Below are positions 17,508-26,268 of a stretch of 45,454 nucleotides of DNA, in pieces. This DNA is from an uncultured Chthonomonas sp. (lineage in GTDB: Bacteria; Armatimonadota; Chthonomonadetes; Chthonomonadales; CAJBBX01): the NCBI GenBank assembly GCA_903951425.1, contig CAJBBX010000048.1, forward strand, positions 1 through 45,454, read 5' to 3'. The translations under genes and the position numbers were made by a program. Numbering within the stretch: the stretch's first letter is position 1; each line of letters begins with the position of its first letter. The notes under the pieces are model-generated. The model worked only from the letters and a program-made list of their open reading frames with translations. It made no database searches and was not told the DNA's origin.

Positions 17508-18344
17508 TCAGCGTCCAATGGCTTTATACCCTCCGGTGCGGGGTGCCGTCAATTCGGGCCCGCGTGGAGTCCGTTGCGGCGCCTGCATCAGCAGCATCAC
17601 GGCGGCGACGCCGGCGAGCGTCAGCACGGCGGCATCGAACAACTCTTGCCTGATGCGGGGCAGGACCCACCGGCCCAGGAAGACGCCGGCCAGGATGATC
17701 GGGCAGAGCATGGCGTCATGGAGCAAGGACCCCGAGGTGATCATGGGGTTGGCCGGGTTGGACCACGTGAGCAAGACGAAAACAGGCAGCTTGCTGAGGT
17801 TCACCATGAAGAAGAACCAGGCTGCCGTGCCTAGGAACTGGTCCTTGGGCATCCCCATCGACTGAAGGTAGACGCTCATGACGGGGCCCGCGGCATTGGA
17901 GGCTGTCGTCGTGAAACCGGCGGCCATGCCGACCGCCCCGGCCCCGGTTGCGCTATGCGGCGCCAGGCGGTCGCCCCACCGCTTCCGACCGACGTGCACA
18001 GCCAGCATCGCCAGAACCAGCCCGCCGACCAGCCGGCCCATATCGGCCTTGCCGTTCGGGTTCTCGCCAAGGAGCTTCAGCGCCAGGGCCCCAAGCGCCA
18101 TGCCGACGACCACCCACGGAGCCAGGCGGATCAGCTTGTCCCACTGAGCATGGCGGCGGTACCAGATGACGGCGAAGACATCGGCGAAGATGAGCATCGG
18201 CAGCATCACGCCCACCGACTGCCGCGGTCCGAACGCATGGGCCAGTAGCGGCACCACCAGGATGCCTGCACCCGGCATGCCCGTCTTGGAGAAGCCGATG
18301 AGGAGGGCGGCCACAGAGCCGAGCATCCACTGTTCCAGGGTCAT
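17508..18344 (-). CDS. Sulfite exporter TauE/SafE family membrane protein
   Basis: A 278-aa inner-membrane protein with about eight hydrophobic helices in two repeats. The first repeat has the family pattern LLIGFSKTGMPGAGILVVPLLA and the second has GMAAGFTTTASNAAGPVMSVYL, split by a basic loop. The family moves small anions such as sulfite, sulfoacetate or taurine products, but many members are uncharacterised. ATG 18344 is chosen because the typical N-terminus begins there; the longer frame is Arg/Pro-rich and lies over the divergent gene. It is on the same strand as, and 138 bp upstream of, the ANTAR-amt genes. Confidence 0.85.
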   Translation of the reverse strand: MTLEQWMLGSVAALLIGFSKTGMPGAGILVVPLLAHAFGPRQSVGVMLPMLIFADVFAVIWYRRHAQWDKLIRLAPWVVVGMALGALALKLLGENPNGKADMGRLVGGLVLAMLAVHVGRKRWGDRLAPHSATGAGAVGMAAGFTTTASNAAGPVMSVYLQSMGMPKDQFLGTAAWFFFMVNLSKLPVFVLLTWSNPANPMITSGSLLHDAMLCPIILAGVFLGRWVLPRIRQELFDAAVLTLAGVAAVMLLMQAPQRTPRGPELTAPRTGGYKAIGR

Positions 18345-18441
18345 GGGACGCGCCTTGCCGATGCCGAGTGCGCCACTGACGGGGCGCCGCCGGTGAGGAT
18401 ACCCGACTCGAGCCGTGGCCCCTCGCCGGTACAATGTCGTA

Positions 18442-18909
18442 ATGAGCTGGTCTGCGGCAAGTCCGGAGCCTGCTGAGGTCCATGCCGTTGCCGTCATGGC
18501 GGAACTGGACCTCTCTGGGTGCGATGGATGCCACGGCTGCGGCCTGCGCTGCACCGAGGGCATCGCCATGTCGCGCTGTGAGTTTGAGGCGGTGCGTGCT
18601 GCCGCCGGCGCCGGGACGCCCGGGGCCCGAGAGACCGTAGACCTTGGTGAGGGACTGGTGGTCCGCATGTGCCGCTTCTGGCGCACGGAGGGCGGCTGTA
18701 CCGTCTACGATGCCCGACCACTGGTCTGCCGCATGATGGGCGCCGTGGAGTGGATGCCCTGCCCCCTGGGCAAGGCGCCACCGCCTGCGGCCGCAGCCGA
18801 TGTGCTGCCACACTGGCTAGCCTATGCCATAGATGGGCTGAAGACATACGAGGCGTGGGAGGCTGCCGAGGCCGCCCGTTGTGGGGACAGTGGAGGTGCG
18901 ACACCGTGA
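18442..18909 (+). CDS. YkgJ-like cysteine-cluster protein
   Basis: A 155-aa protein with an N-terminal cysteine cluster (CDGCHGCGLRC). A second set follows in the pattern C-R-F, C-T-V-Y-DARPLVCR, which recalls the zinc/iron-chelating CxxCxxCC (YkgJ) family. The spacing of the first cluster departs from the usual motif, so the assignment is moderate. An upstream in-frame GTG at 18415 is possible. Its stop overlaps the start of the glycoside hydrolase gene (GTGA), so the two are probably co-translated. It is divergent from the TauE gene, with about 100 bp between them. Confidence 0.65.
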   Translation: MSWSAASPEPAEVHAVAVMAELDLSGCDGCHGCGLRCTEGIAMSRCEFEAVRAAAGAGTPGARETVDLGEGLVVRMCRFWRTEGGCTVYDARPLVCRMMGAVEWMPCPLGKAPPPAAAADVLPHWLAYAIDGLKTYEAWEAAEAARCGDSGGATP

Positions 18910-21089
18910 AACTGCTTCGTTGGGTGTTCTGCGCTACAGGGGCGGCCGCGCTCCTTGCCGTGGGCGGTTGCGGCGGACCCGACCTCGGTAGCGCGCTACG
19001 TGGCGGATCGTCAGGCGCCTCCTACGGCGGCGGCTATGGCGGTAACTACGGTAGCGGCTACGACCAGATGCCCGCGGGATCGCGGCAGCAGGCCACCGGG
19101 AGCAGGACGATGACCAAGGGCGCATACGCAAGGATCGAAGGTTCCTTTACGATTGAGAAACTGACAGGTAATCCATTCGATATTGAGCAGAACGATATCG
19201 AAGTAACCCTTCGGCCGGCCGACGGCGATGTGGTGCGTGTGCCCGCCTTCTTCGACGGCGGCGCCACGTGGCGATTTCGCTACACTCCCGACCGGCCCGG
19301 CGCCATCGAGGTCACCGGCGTCTCCAACAAGCGCGAACCGATCGAGGTCGCCGACCTGAGCGAGCGCAGCTTCGTGGTCTCAGGCAACCCCACTGCCGGG
19401 TTCGTGCGGGTCAGCTCCGCCGATCCCGGCCGCTTCGCCTTCGACGACGGGTCGGCCTACTTGCCGGTGGGACACAACATGGCTTGGGGCGACGTGCCCG
19501 CCATGGTCACTCGGGCCGGTGCGGCCGGCCTGAACTGGGGCCGCGTCTGGATGTGCCACTGGTCGAGTATGAACCTGGACTGGGTGATGAACAAGCCCAT
19601 ACCCGCCGGAGAACTGGACCTCGACGTCGCCCGAAGCTGGGACAAGGCGATCGAGGCCGCCGAGAAGGCCGGAGTGCGACTGCAGATCGTCCTGCAGCAC
19701 CACGGCCAGATCAGCACACGCGTGAACCCCAACTGGGGCGAGAACCCCTGGAACTCAGCGAATGGCGGTTTCCTCCGCACGCCCGGCGAGTTCTTCTCCA
19801 ACGCCAAGGCGACATCACTGACGCGCAGCAAGTACCGCTACATCCTCGCCCGGTGGGGATACTCCACGTCGGTCATGGCCTGGGAGCTCTTCAACGAGGT
19901 GGAGTGGACTGACGCCGTCGCTGAGAGGCATGAGGACGAGGTGGCCGCCTGGCACGCATCCATGGCGGACTTCCTGCGCAAGCGCGACGTCCACCACCAT
20001 CTGGTCACATCGAGTTCCGACCGCAAGCTGGCCCGCGTGTGGCAGCAGATGGACTACCTGCAGCCCCACGCCTACCCCTCCGATCCCCTGCCCGCTACCC
20101 TGGATGCCGCGACGAAGAGCGACAGACCCGTCTTCGTGGGCGAGATCGGACCTGCCGGCGACCTCGGCGGCGACGACGGAGCGTTCCTGCACAGGGCGCT
20201 CTGGTCCGGCGTCGCGGCCGGTGCGGCGGGACTACCCCAGTACTGGGCGTGGGACAACATCGAGAAGCGCGACCTGCTGAAGGTCTACCAGCCGGTGCTG
20301 GGCTTCCTGCGTGAGTCCGGGGCAGGCTCGGCGCGGCGCGTCGCCAAGGCCATGGCTTCCGTGGAGACCAAGGGCTACGGCGCGCTACGCCTGGCTACGG
20401 GCGGCGATTGGGGGACGACCAACAGAACCACGTTCAGCGTCTCTGCGGCGGGCCAGGCAACGCCCTCCGCGCCTCTGCCCTCCTTCCTGCATGGCGACGC
20501 CCATCGAGCGATGTGCCCGCAGATCGACCTGAGCGTGCTGTTCCCGGCAGCCGGCACGGTGCGCGTCCGTGTGGCAACCGTGGCCCGCGGCGGAGCCAAT
20601 CTCGCCATCCTCGTGGATGGCGCTAAGGCCGCCGACAAGGCCTTCGCCGCGGCGGACCGCGACACCAACCCCGGCGCCACGGTCGAATGCCCGGTGCCTG
20701 CCGGCAAGCACACGATCCGCCTCGTCAACGAGGGCGCGGATTGGGTCCGCCTGGCGGGCATCGAGATGCAGCCCTATGGCCCGGCGCTGTCGGCCGTTGG
20801 ACACGCTAACGACCGGCTTGTGGTCCTCTGGGTGCGCCACGCAGGCACGGATACTGCGCCTGTGTCAGGCACGGTCCGGGTCTTGAACACGAAGGCGGGC
20901 GGCTACACCGTCTGCTGGTGGGACACGGTCACCGGCAAGGAGATCTCGCGCAGGCAGGTCTCCGCCGTCAAGGGCCTCCTGACGCTGGAGACGCCGCCCA
21001 TCGCGGCGGACGCGGCGGTCTTCGCGATCCGAGAGGCCGTCAAGGCACCATCGACAGCCAAGGCTACAACCCAGAGGAAGGGCCGCTAG
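18906..21089 (+). CDS. DUF5060-type glycoside hydrolase lipoprotein
   Basis: A 727-aa surface or periplasmic enzyme. The N-terminus is a lipoprotein signal with lipobox VGGC (Cys22), then a Gly/Tyr/Ser-rich linker to about 60. Next comes a beta-sandwich resembling DUF5060 (about 75-155: EGSFTIEKL through GATWRFRYTPDRPG), then a TIM-barrel related to GH5-type cellulases/mannanases. In the barrel Glu331 in AWELFNEVEW is the likely acid/base and Glu413 in VFVGEIGP the likely nucleophile. The last about 230 residues look like two beta-sandwich carbohydrate-binding or Ig-like domains. GTG 18906 has GGAGGTG 7 nt upstream. The substrate is probably a plant or microbial beta-glycan. Its stop overlaps the convergent aldolase gene by 4 bp. 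Confidence 0.85.
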   Translation: MKLLRWVFCATGAAALLAVGGCGGPDLGSALRGGSSGASYGGGYGGNYGSGYDQMPAGSRQQATGSRTMTKGAYARIEGSFTIEKLTGNPFDIEQNDIEVTLRPADGDVVRVPAFFDGGATWRFRYTPDRPGAIEVTGVSNKREPIEVADLSERSFVVSGNPTAGFVRVSSADPGRFAFDDGSAYLPVGHNMAWGDVPAMVTRAGAAGLNWGRVWMCHWSSMNLDWVMNKPIPAGELDLDVARSWDKAIEAAEKAGVRLQIVLQHHGQISTRVNPNWGENPWNSANGGFLRTPGEFFSNAKATSLTRSKYRYILARWGYSTSVMAWELFNEVEWTDAVAERHEDEVAAWHASMADFLRKRDVHHHLVTSSSDRKLARVWQQMDYLQPHAYPSDPLPATLDAATKSDRPVFVGEIGPAGDLGGDDGAFLHRALWSGVAAGAAGLPQYWAWDNIEKRDLLKVYQPVLGFLRESGAGSARRVAKAMASVETKGYGALRLATGGDWGTTNRTTFSVSAAGQATPSAPLPSFLHGDAHRAMCPQIDLSVLFPAAGTVRVRVATVARGGANLAILVDGAKAADKAFAAADRDTNPGATVECPVPAGKHTIRLVNEGADWVRLAGIEMQPYGPALSAVGHANDRLVVLWVRHAGTDTAPVSGTVRVLNTKAGGYTVCWWDTVTGKEISRRQVSAVKGLLTLETPPIAADAAVFAIREAVKAPSTAKATTQRKGR

Positions 21090-21880
21090 TAGCGCACGCG
21101 AGCGCCGCCCGAGGCGCCCGAGGTGAAGCGGGCCGTCTCGGCGGCCTGCCCAACCATGAAGGCCAGTTCGCTGGCCACGGCCACGAACTGCCAACCCTCG
21201 GCGACACGCCTCATCGCCATGGCCGCGTCGCCCGTGTGGATGCCCGGCGCCACTCCATGGGCGACGGCGCACTCGCGAAGCAGCCGGAGCGCCTCAACGA
21301 AGTCCGCGTCGTCAGTCTCCATCGCGGGCGCCCGGCCCATGGATGAGAGCAGGTCGTTCGGTCCCACGAACATGGCGTCGATGCCCGGCACCGAGAGGAT
21401 CGCCTCGCGATTCCTCACAGCCTCCACATGCTCCGCCTGCACGACGACGAGGATCTGCTCATTGGCGCGGGCGTAGTACTCGTCGGCCGCGCAGTCGAAG
21501 TTCAGCGAATGCAGGCCCCCGCCCACGCTCCGGCGGCCCAGCGGCGCGTACCGGCAGGCAGCGACGACCTCCTCCGCTTGTGCGCGGGTATTGACCATGG
21601 GCGCCACGATGCCGTAGGCGCCGGCGTCCAACGCGCGCTTGATGTTCGGCACGTCACCGATGGGCACCCGTGCCAGCGGCACGCAACCGGCGTCGGCAAT
21701 GCACCCGAAGACGAGGGACGCCGTCTCCCAGTCCGCCGGACTGTGCTCGATGTCGAGCGTGAGCCAAGGGAAGCCCGTACGGGCCATAAGCCGAGCCGCC
21801 ATGGGGCTGGCCAGGGAAAGCCACGTGCCGACCTGCGGCAGACCGGCTCGGAGCGCCGTGCGGACGGTGTTCTCGCGCAT
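21086..21880 (-). CDS. HpcH/HpaI family class II aldolase
   Basis: A 264-aa metal-dependent pyruvate aldolase, cleaving 4-hydroxy-2-oxo acids such as 2-keto-3-deoxy sugar acids. Family motifs are LDIEHSPAD near the N-terminus, RVPIGD and GAYGIVAPMV. The metal-binding Glu falls in VVQAEHVEAV and the Asp in FVGPNDLLSSMG. It has GGGAGG 5-6 nt before the ATG and begins 14 bp after murB. The exact substrate (4-hydroxy-2-oxoheptanedioate, 2-keto-3-deoxyrhamnonate or similar) cannot be read from sequence. Confidence 0.9.
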   Translation of the reverse strand: MRENTVRTALRAGLPQVGTWLSLASPMAARLMARTGFPWLTLDIEHSPADWETASLVFGCIADAGCVPLARVPIGDVPNIKRALDAGAYGIVAPMVNTRAQAEEVVAACRYAPLGRRSVGGGLHSLNFDCAADEYYARANEQILVVVQAEHVEAVRNREAILSVPGIDAMFVGPNDLLSSMGRAPAMETDDADFVEALRLLRECAVAHGVAPGIHTGDAAMAMRRVAEGWQFVAVASELAFMVGQAAETARFTSGASGGARVRY

Positions 21881-21894
21881 GGGAACCTCCCGAT

Positions 21895-22917
21895 CTATGA
21901 CCCCGCCCCGGAGCCGGGCCAGTCGCCCACGTAGAGCGCCTCTTCTTCGAGCCGCACACCCATGGCGTCGAAGACACGGCTGCGGACCATGTCAGCGAGC
22001 GTGCGCACGTCGGAAGCCGTGGCGCCCCCGGTGTTGACGATGAAGTTGCCGTGGCGGGGGCTCACCTGAGCCCCGCCTACCCGTAGCCCCTTGCAGCCGC
22101 ACGCCGCGCTGAGGTAGCCCGCCGGAATAACACCGGCTTCGACGAACCTCGGCGGCAGGTCCGGCACCCGGGCGGCCAACGCAGCATCGTTCACATTCTT
22201 GAAGAAACTCCCGGCCGACGGCAACCAGGGCTGCTTCGAGAGCCGCTGCTCCTGGTAGCCACGCCCGGCGCGAAAGAGCCCTGCCGGATCACCTAAGCCG
22301 AGCCGGAGCCAGGCTCGCAGCAGGTGAGCCGACTGCTCGGACCCGCCCCTGAGCCTGGAGGAACGGTAACCCAACTGGAGCCATTCGGGGCCCACGCGGC
22401 GCACACGGCCCGCCTCGGCGATCTCAAGATCCGCGAGCAGGTCGCCTATGCAGGAGCGGTAGGCGCCGGCGTTGGAGACCAGCGCACCGCCCACGCTACC
22501 GGGGATACCGGCGGCGAACTCCAGCCCCGAGCGCCCGGCCGACGCGGCCTGCTGGAAGAGGCGCCCAAGCGCGGCGCCGGTCTCGACGCAGACGGCATCG
22601 CCGATCTCGATCCGGCCGCAACGGTTCTGGATGACCAGGCCGTCGAACCCGGCATCGGCGGGGCACACGTTGCTGCCGCCGCCGAGCAGGAGCAGGCGAA
22701 CCGAGGAGCCCTGGGCAACGCACAGCAGGTCCGCCAGCAGGGCGCCGTCGGAGACAGACACGAAGCGCGCCGCAGGCCCGCCCACCCGGAGCGTGCTGCA
22801 CCGGGCGAGCGGGACGGCGGACTGCACCAAGGCCTGCACACCGCGTCCCAAAGCGCGGAGGGTCCGATCGACGAGGTCGGTGGCCGGCGAGAGCCCTGAC
22901 ACGGACACGATCGGCAC
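21895..22917 (-). CDS. murB: UDP-N-acetylenolpyruvoylglucosamine reductase
   Basis: An FAD enzyme that reduces UDP-GlcNAc-enolpyruvate to UDP-MurNAc with NADPH, in the cytoplasmic part of peptidoglycan synthesis. The 340-aa protein has STLRVGGPAA for FAD binding, LLGGGSNV, and GIPGSVGGALVSNAGAY. The proton-donor serine is in SAGSFFKN, and GCKGLRVGGAQVS and HGNFIVN follow. The start is GTG 22917 with a weak ribosome site. It is isolated from other mur/fts genes and sits between thuA and an aldolase gene. Confidence 0.93.
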   Translation of the reverse strand: MPIVSVSGLSPATDLVDRTLRALGRGVQALVQSAVPLARCSTLRVGGPAARFVSVSDGALLADLLCVAQGSSVRLLLLGGGSNVCPADAGFDGLVIQNRCGRIEIGDAVCVETGAALGRLFQQAASAGRSGLEFAAGIPGSVGGALVSNAGAYRSCIGDLLADLEIAEAGRVRRVGPEWLQLGYRSSRLRGGSEQSAHLLRAWLRLGLGDPAGLFRAGRGYQEQRLSKQPWLPSAGSFFKNVNDAALAARVPDLPPRFVEAGVIPAGYLSAACGCKGLRVGGAQVSPRHGNFIVNTGGATASDVRTLADMVRSRVFDAMGVRLEEEALYVGDWPGSGAGS

Positions 22918-22956
22918 GTTACGGGCCCTCGCTTGCCGCGAACGGAGCCACGCGGC

Positions 22957-23748
22957 CTACTTGGCGGCCATGCCGGGCTTGGCGCTACCCTTGGCAAGCC
23001 CCAGGGCCCACCGGATCCCGCCCAGCAGGTGCTGGCGGTAGGTCTCGTTCGTCCAGACATCGCCACGGTGGCCCAGGCCCGTGTAGAAGACGCGACCCTT
23101 GCCATATTCCTTGCACCAGGCGAACATCATGTCGGTGGGCTTGCCGGCATCCTTGTGACCGTCGTCCGGGTGCTTGTCCAGCGAGAGCAGTGCATGGATC
23201 CTGGTCCGGTCGTTGTGCTTGAACTCGTAGATCTCGTCCAGGATGCGGGTCGACGGGTCCCACTTCACGGTGGCGGGATGCTTGGGGTCATCGACAACGG
23301 GCTGGACCGTGGCCTGGGCGCCATGAGTGGCGAACTCATCGGCGATCATGTCCAGGTAGGCGGCATTGCCGTGGTAGGTGTCGGTAGCCGCGTGCATACC
23401 GATGAACGCCTTGCCGGTCTTGATCCAGGCGAGGAAGGCGTCGAGATCAGGGATTCCCAGATCGCCCGTTGTGTTGTTGAAGATGACGCCGTCATACTTC
23501 CTCAGCGCCTCGACCGTCAACATGGCCTTGACGTCGTCAGCTGTCCGGCAATAGTCCACCGTGAACATCTTGCTGACCTGGCCGATCTCTGCCAGGGTCG
23601 TGTCGCCGGCCTTGATGCCCTCTTCGTGCCGGAAGCCAGCCGTATGGGTAACGAGGAGCAGACGCTTCGGCGCCGCAGATGCTCCGGTCAGGGGCGCTAC
23701 GGCAAGCACGACGACGGCGAGTGCCGGCCACAGGGTGCGCAGCCACAT
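22957..23748 (-). CDS. ThuA-domain exported protein
   Basis: A 263-aa protein with a signal peptide (MWLRTLWP, hydrophobic core, TGASA before APK). A ThuA-like fold follows, seen as RLLLVTHTAGFRHEEG, YDGVIFNNTTGDL, AFIGMHAATDTYHG, and FAWCKEYGKGRVFYTGLGH. ThuA domains resemble class I glutamine amidotransferases and occur in sugar-utilisation loci, but their chemistry is poorly known. It has AAGGAGA 6 nt before the ATG. It leads a three-gene run with murB (39 bp) and the aldolase. The start region is divergent from rex. Confidence 0.87.
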   Translation of the reverse strand: MWLRTLWPALAVVVLAVAPLTGASAAPKRLLLVTHTAGFRHEEGIKAGDTTLAEIGQVSKMFTVDYCRTADDVKAMLTVEALRKYDGVIFNNTTGDLGIPDLDAFLAWIKTGKAFIGMHAATDTYHGNAAYLDMIADEFATHGAQATVQPVVDDPKHPATVKWDPSTRILDEIYEFKHNDRTRIHALLSLDKHPDDGHKDAGKPTDMMFAWCKEYGKGRVFYTGLGHRGDVWTNETYRQHLLGGIRWALGLAKGSAKPGMAAK

Positions 23749-23762
23749 GTCGGGTCTCCTTC

Positions 23763-23857
23763 TCCGCCCGCCGGGCGGAATGAGTTGCTACCATATTGTG
23801 ACGCATCGGGGACTCCGGCGATGCGAGGCCGGCCGGCAGTTTGGCCATGGGTATAAT
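23763..23857. promoter_or_regulatory. Divergent thuA/rex promoter region
   Basis: Toward rex there is a perfect -10 box TATAAT at 23852-23857, 20 bp before the ATG, but no recognisable -35 box. Toward thuA a perfect 7-bp stem with a 3-nt loop (23763-23779) lies just upstream of its ribosome site and may affect translation. Confidence 0.4.
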
Positions 23858-23876
23858 CGGGATTGTGAGCAGAGGC

Positions 23877-24563
23877 ATGGATGCCAACGAGATCAGACCG
23901 GCAATCACCGCGAACAGAGTACCCACGCCCACCCTCGAACGGCTCGCCACCTACCTGAAGTGCCTCCACGACGTCGCGCAAGCGGGTGTTACGACGATCT
24001 CCTCGGCCGCGTTGCAGGAGATGGCCGGCATCAATGCCTCGCAGTTCCGCAAGGACCTCTCCTACTTCGGTGAGTTCGGTCGCCCCGGCGTGGGTTACCA
24101 CGTGGCGGACTTGCACGATCGGATCACGGCCATTCTCCACATGGACGTGGACCAGCGCATGCTGCTTGTCGGCGCGGGGAACCTGGGCGCCGCGCTAGCG
24201 GGCTACACGGGCCTGAACGACGAGCGACTGCAGTTGGTTGCTGCATTCGACAACGACCCCGCCCGGATTGGGCGAAAGCTCGGCCAACTCAAAGTGGAGC
24301 ACGTGGGGTCGATCGCGACGGTCAACGCGGATCTTGGGGCCAGGATCGGCATCCTGGCGGTACCCCGGTCGGCGGCGCAGGCTGTTGCGACCCTGATGAT
24401 CGCAGCGGGCGTACGGGCCATCCTCAACTTCGCGCCGATCATCCTGCGCGTTCCGCCTGATGTCATGGTCCGGAACGTCTGCGTCACGCAGGAGTTATCG
24501 GTGCTCTGCTACCATCTGGAAGCAATGCCTGCGGGCCACCGTCACCGTCAAGGGGAAGGCTAG
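23877..24563 (+). CDS. rex: Redox-sensing transcriptional repressor Rex
   Basis: Senses the NADH/NAD+ ratio; NADH binding releases it from DNA. The 228-aa protein has the N-terminal winged helix (TISSAALQEMAGINASQFRK over two helices, then DLSYFGEFGRPGVGY, the classic Rex segment). The Rossmann motif VGAGNLGAALAGY and a C-terminal domain-swap helix follow. ATG 23877 is preferred over 23841 because Rex proteins begin close to the PxPTLERL segment and the -10 box overlaps the upstream stretch. It is followed 50 bp later by nadB, a well-known Rex partner and target in several lineages. Confidence 0.94.
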   Translation: MDANEIRPAITANRVPTPTLERLATYLKCLHDVAQAGVTTISSAALQEMAGINASQFRKDLSYFGEFGRPGVGYHVADLHDRITAILHMDVDQRMLLVGAGNLGAALAGYTGLNDERLQLVAAFDNDPARIGRKLGQLKVEHVGSIATVNADLGARIGILAVPRSAAQAVATLMIAAGVRAILNFAPIILRVPPDVMVRNVCVTQELSVLCYHLEAMPAGHRHRQGEG

Positions 24564-24613
24564 CCGGCGCAGAGGCCGGCGGGCACCCCTGCAGCCGAGC
24601 CACAGGAAACACA

Positions 24614-26236
24614 ATGACCCAGAACCAGCATTTCGACTTCATCGTGGTCGGCAGCGGCATCGCGGGCCTCACCTTCGTGCGCGACGCCCTGCCCCACGGC
24701 AGCGTGCTGGTACTGACGAAGAAGGATAGAGCGGAGTCGAACTCCAACTACGCCCAGGGCGGCATCGCCGGCGTCATGTCGGCAGACGACAATGTCGAAC
24801 TCCACGCCCAGGACACGTTTCGCGCGGGCGCGGGGCTCTGCAAGGCCGAGGCCGTCGATGTTCTGGTGCAGGAGGGCCCAGAACGAATCCGCGACCTCAT
24901 CGCCGCCGGCGCCCGGTTCAGCATGAAGTCGGACGCAGAGGGGAACAGGCTTCTCTCCCTGGGGCGCGAGGGAGGCCACTCGAAGAACCGCATCGTCCAT
25001 GCAGTCGACCGCACGGGCTGGGAGTGCGAGCGGACGCTGCTGGGCGACGTAAAGGACCACCCCAACCTGCATCTGATGGAGCACCTGTTCGTAGTTGACC
25101 TTGCGGTGGCCCAGGGGCCCGAGGGCGCCCGTTGCGTCGGCGTCTGGGCCCTGGGTGCGCCCGACGGCGAACCAATGCTCTACACCGCCCGCGCCGTGCT
25201 GCTGGCCACGGGCGGGTGCGGACGGGTCTACATGCACACAACCAACCCGGCCATCGCCACAGGTGACGGTGTCGCCATGGCCTGGCGCGCTGGCGCCAGC
25301 ATCGCCAACATGGAGTTCGTCCAGTTCCACCCCACGACGCTCTACCACCCGCACGGCGAGTCCTTCCTCATCTCCGAGGCCGTGCGCGGCGAGGGTGGCA
25401 TCCTGCGGAACCGCGACGGCGAAGCCTTCATGTCGCGCTACCACGCCATGGCCGACCTGGCTCCCCGCGATGTGGTCGCCCGGGCCATCCACGCCGAGCG
25501 CCTCCTCCATGGTGAGCCCTGCGTCTTCCTGGATGTCACGCATCTGGACGCCGAACACCTGCGCCGGCGCTTCCCCACCATCGCGGGACGGTGCGCCGAA
25601 CTGGGCATAGATATCACCAAGGACCTGATCCCGGTGGTTCCTGCCGCCCACTACGCCTGCGGCGGCGTCCGGACCGACCTGCGCGGCCGGACCGACATCG
25701 CAGGCCTCTACGCCGCCGGCGAGGTGGCCTGCACCGGTGTACATGGGGCCAACCGGCTGGCCAGCAACTCGTTGCTCGAGGCCATGGTGTTCGGGCGCCG
25801 CGCCGCCGCAGATGTCGTGTCGCAGGCTCCTGCACACACCGAGGCCGTGGGGGGCCTTGCGCCGCCCTCCTGCGCCTCGTGTGGCGGCGACAGGCCGGCA
25901 AGCCGCCCGCACGCCGTCGAGGCGTTCCGGCGCCACATGGCGGCTGTCATGGGCGACTACGCCGGGATCGTGCGGAATGACGCAGACCTGGCCTCGGCGC
26001 TCGAGCAGATGCGAAGGTTCGAGAACGATGCGGAGATGCTCTGCACGCTCCACGGGCCCGACCCGGACTTGCTGCAACTGCGAAACGTAGCTACGGTGGG
26101 TAGGCTCATCATCGAGTCTGCGGCGTCGCGGCTTGAGAGCCGCGGACTCCACTTCAACACCGACCATCCCGAGCCGCTGGACGAGTGGCGCCACGATTCA
26201 GTCGTGCGGCGCACGGGCGCCTCAACACGGGCCTAG
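24614..26236 (+). CDS. nadB: L-aspartate oxidase
   Basis: FAD enzyme that oxidises aspartate to iminoaspartate for NAD synthesis. The 540-aa protein shows the FAD motif VVGSGIAGL, NSNYAQGGIAGVM, GREGGHSKNR, FVQFHPTTLYHP, the active-site arginine region AVRGEGGILRN, and GLYAAGEVACTGVHGANRLA. NadA and NadC are not in the window. Directly downstream of rex, so the redox state of the NAD pool probably controls its own synthesis. The ATG is preceded by AGGAAA. Confidence 0.95.
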   Translation: MTQNQHFDFIVVGSGIAGLTFVRDALPHGSVLVLTKKDRAESNSNYAQGGIAGVMSADDNVELHAQDTFRAGAGLCKAEAVDVLVQEGPERIRDLIAAGARFSMKSDAEGNRLLSLGREGGHSKNRIVHAVDRTGWECERTLLGDVKDHPNLHLMEHLFVVDLAVAQGPEGARCVGVWALGAPDGEPMLYTARAVLLATGGCGRVYMHTTNPAIATGDGVAMAWRAGASIANMEFVQFHPTTLYHPHGESFLISEAVRGEGGILRNRDGEAFMSRYHAMADLAPRDVVARAIHAERLLHGEPCVFLDVTHLDAEHLRRRFPTIAGRCAELGIDITKDLIPVVPAAHYACGGVRTDLRGRTDIAGLYAAGEVACTGVHGANRLASNSLLEAMVFGRRAAADVVSQAPAHTEAVGGLAPPSCASCGGDRPASRPHAVEAFRRHMAAVMGDYAGIVRNDADLASALEQMRRFENDAEMLCTLHGPDPDLLQLRNVATVGRLIIESAASRLESRGLHFNTDHPEPLDEWRHDSVVRRTGASTRA

Positions 26237-26268
26237 CGCCCCTGATACGCTCAGACAAGGAGATCGCA

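Noticed and set aside
23795-23868. Two direct ATTGTGA words (23795-23801, 23862-23868) as a Rex operator
   Set aside because: Rex sites are inverted repeats of TTGTGA with TCACAA; the inverted half is missing at both, so autoregulation is not supported by sequence alone.
24560-26194. 544-aa open frame on the minus strand opposite nadB
   Set aside because: Mirror frame of an unmistakable nadB; no motifs and no ribosome site.
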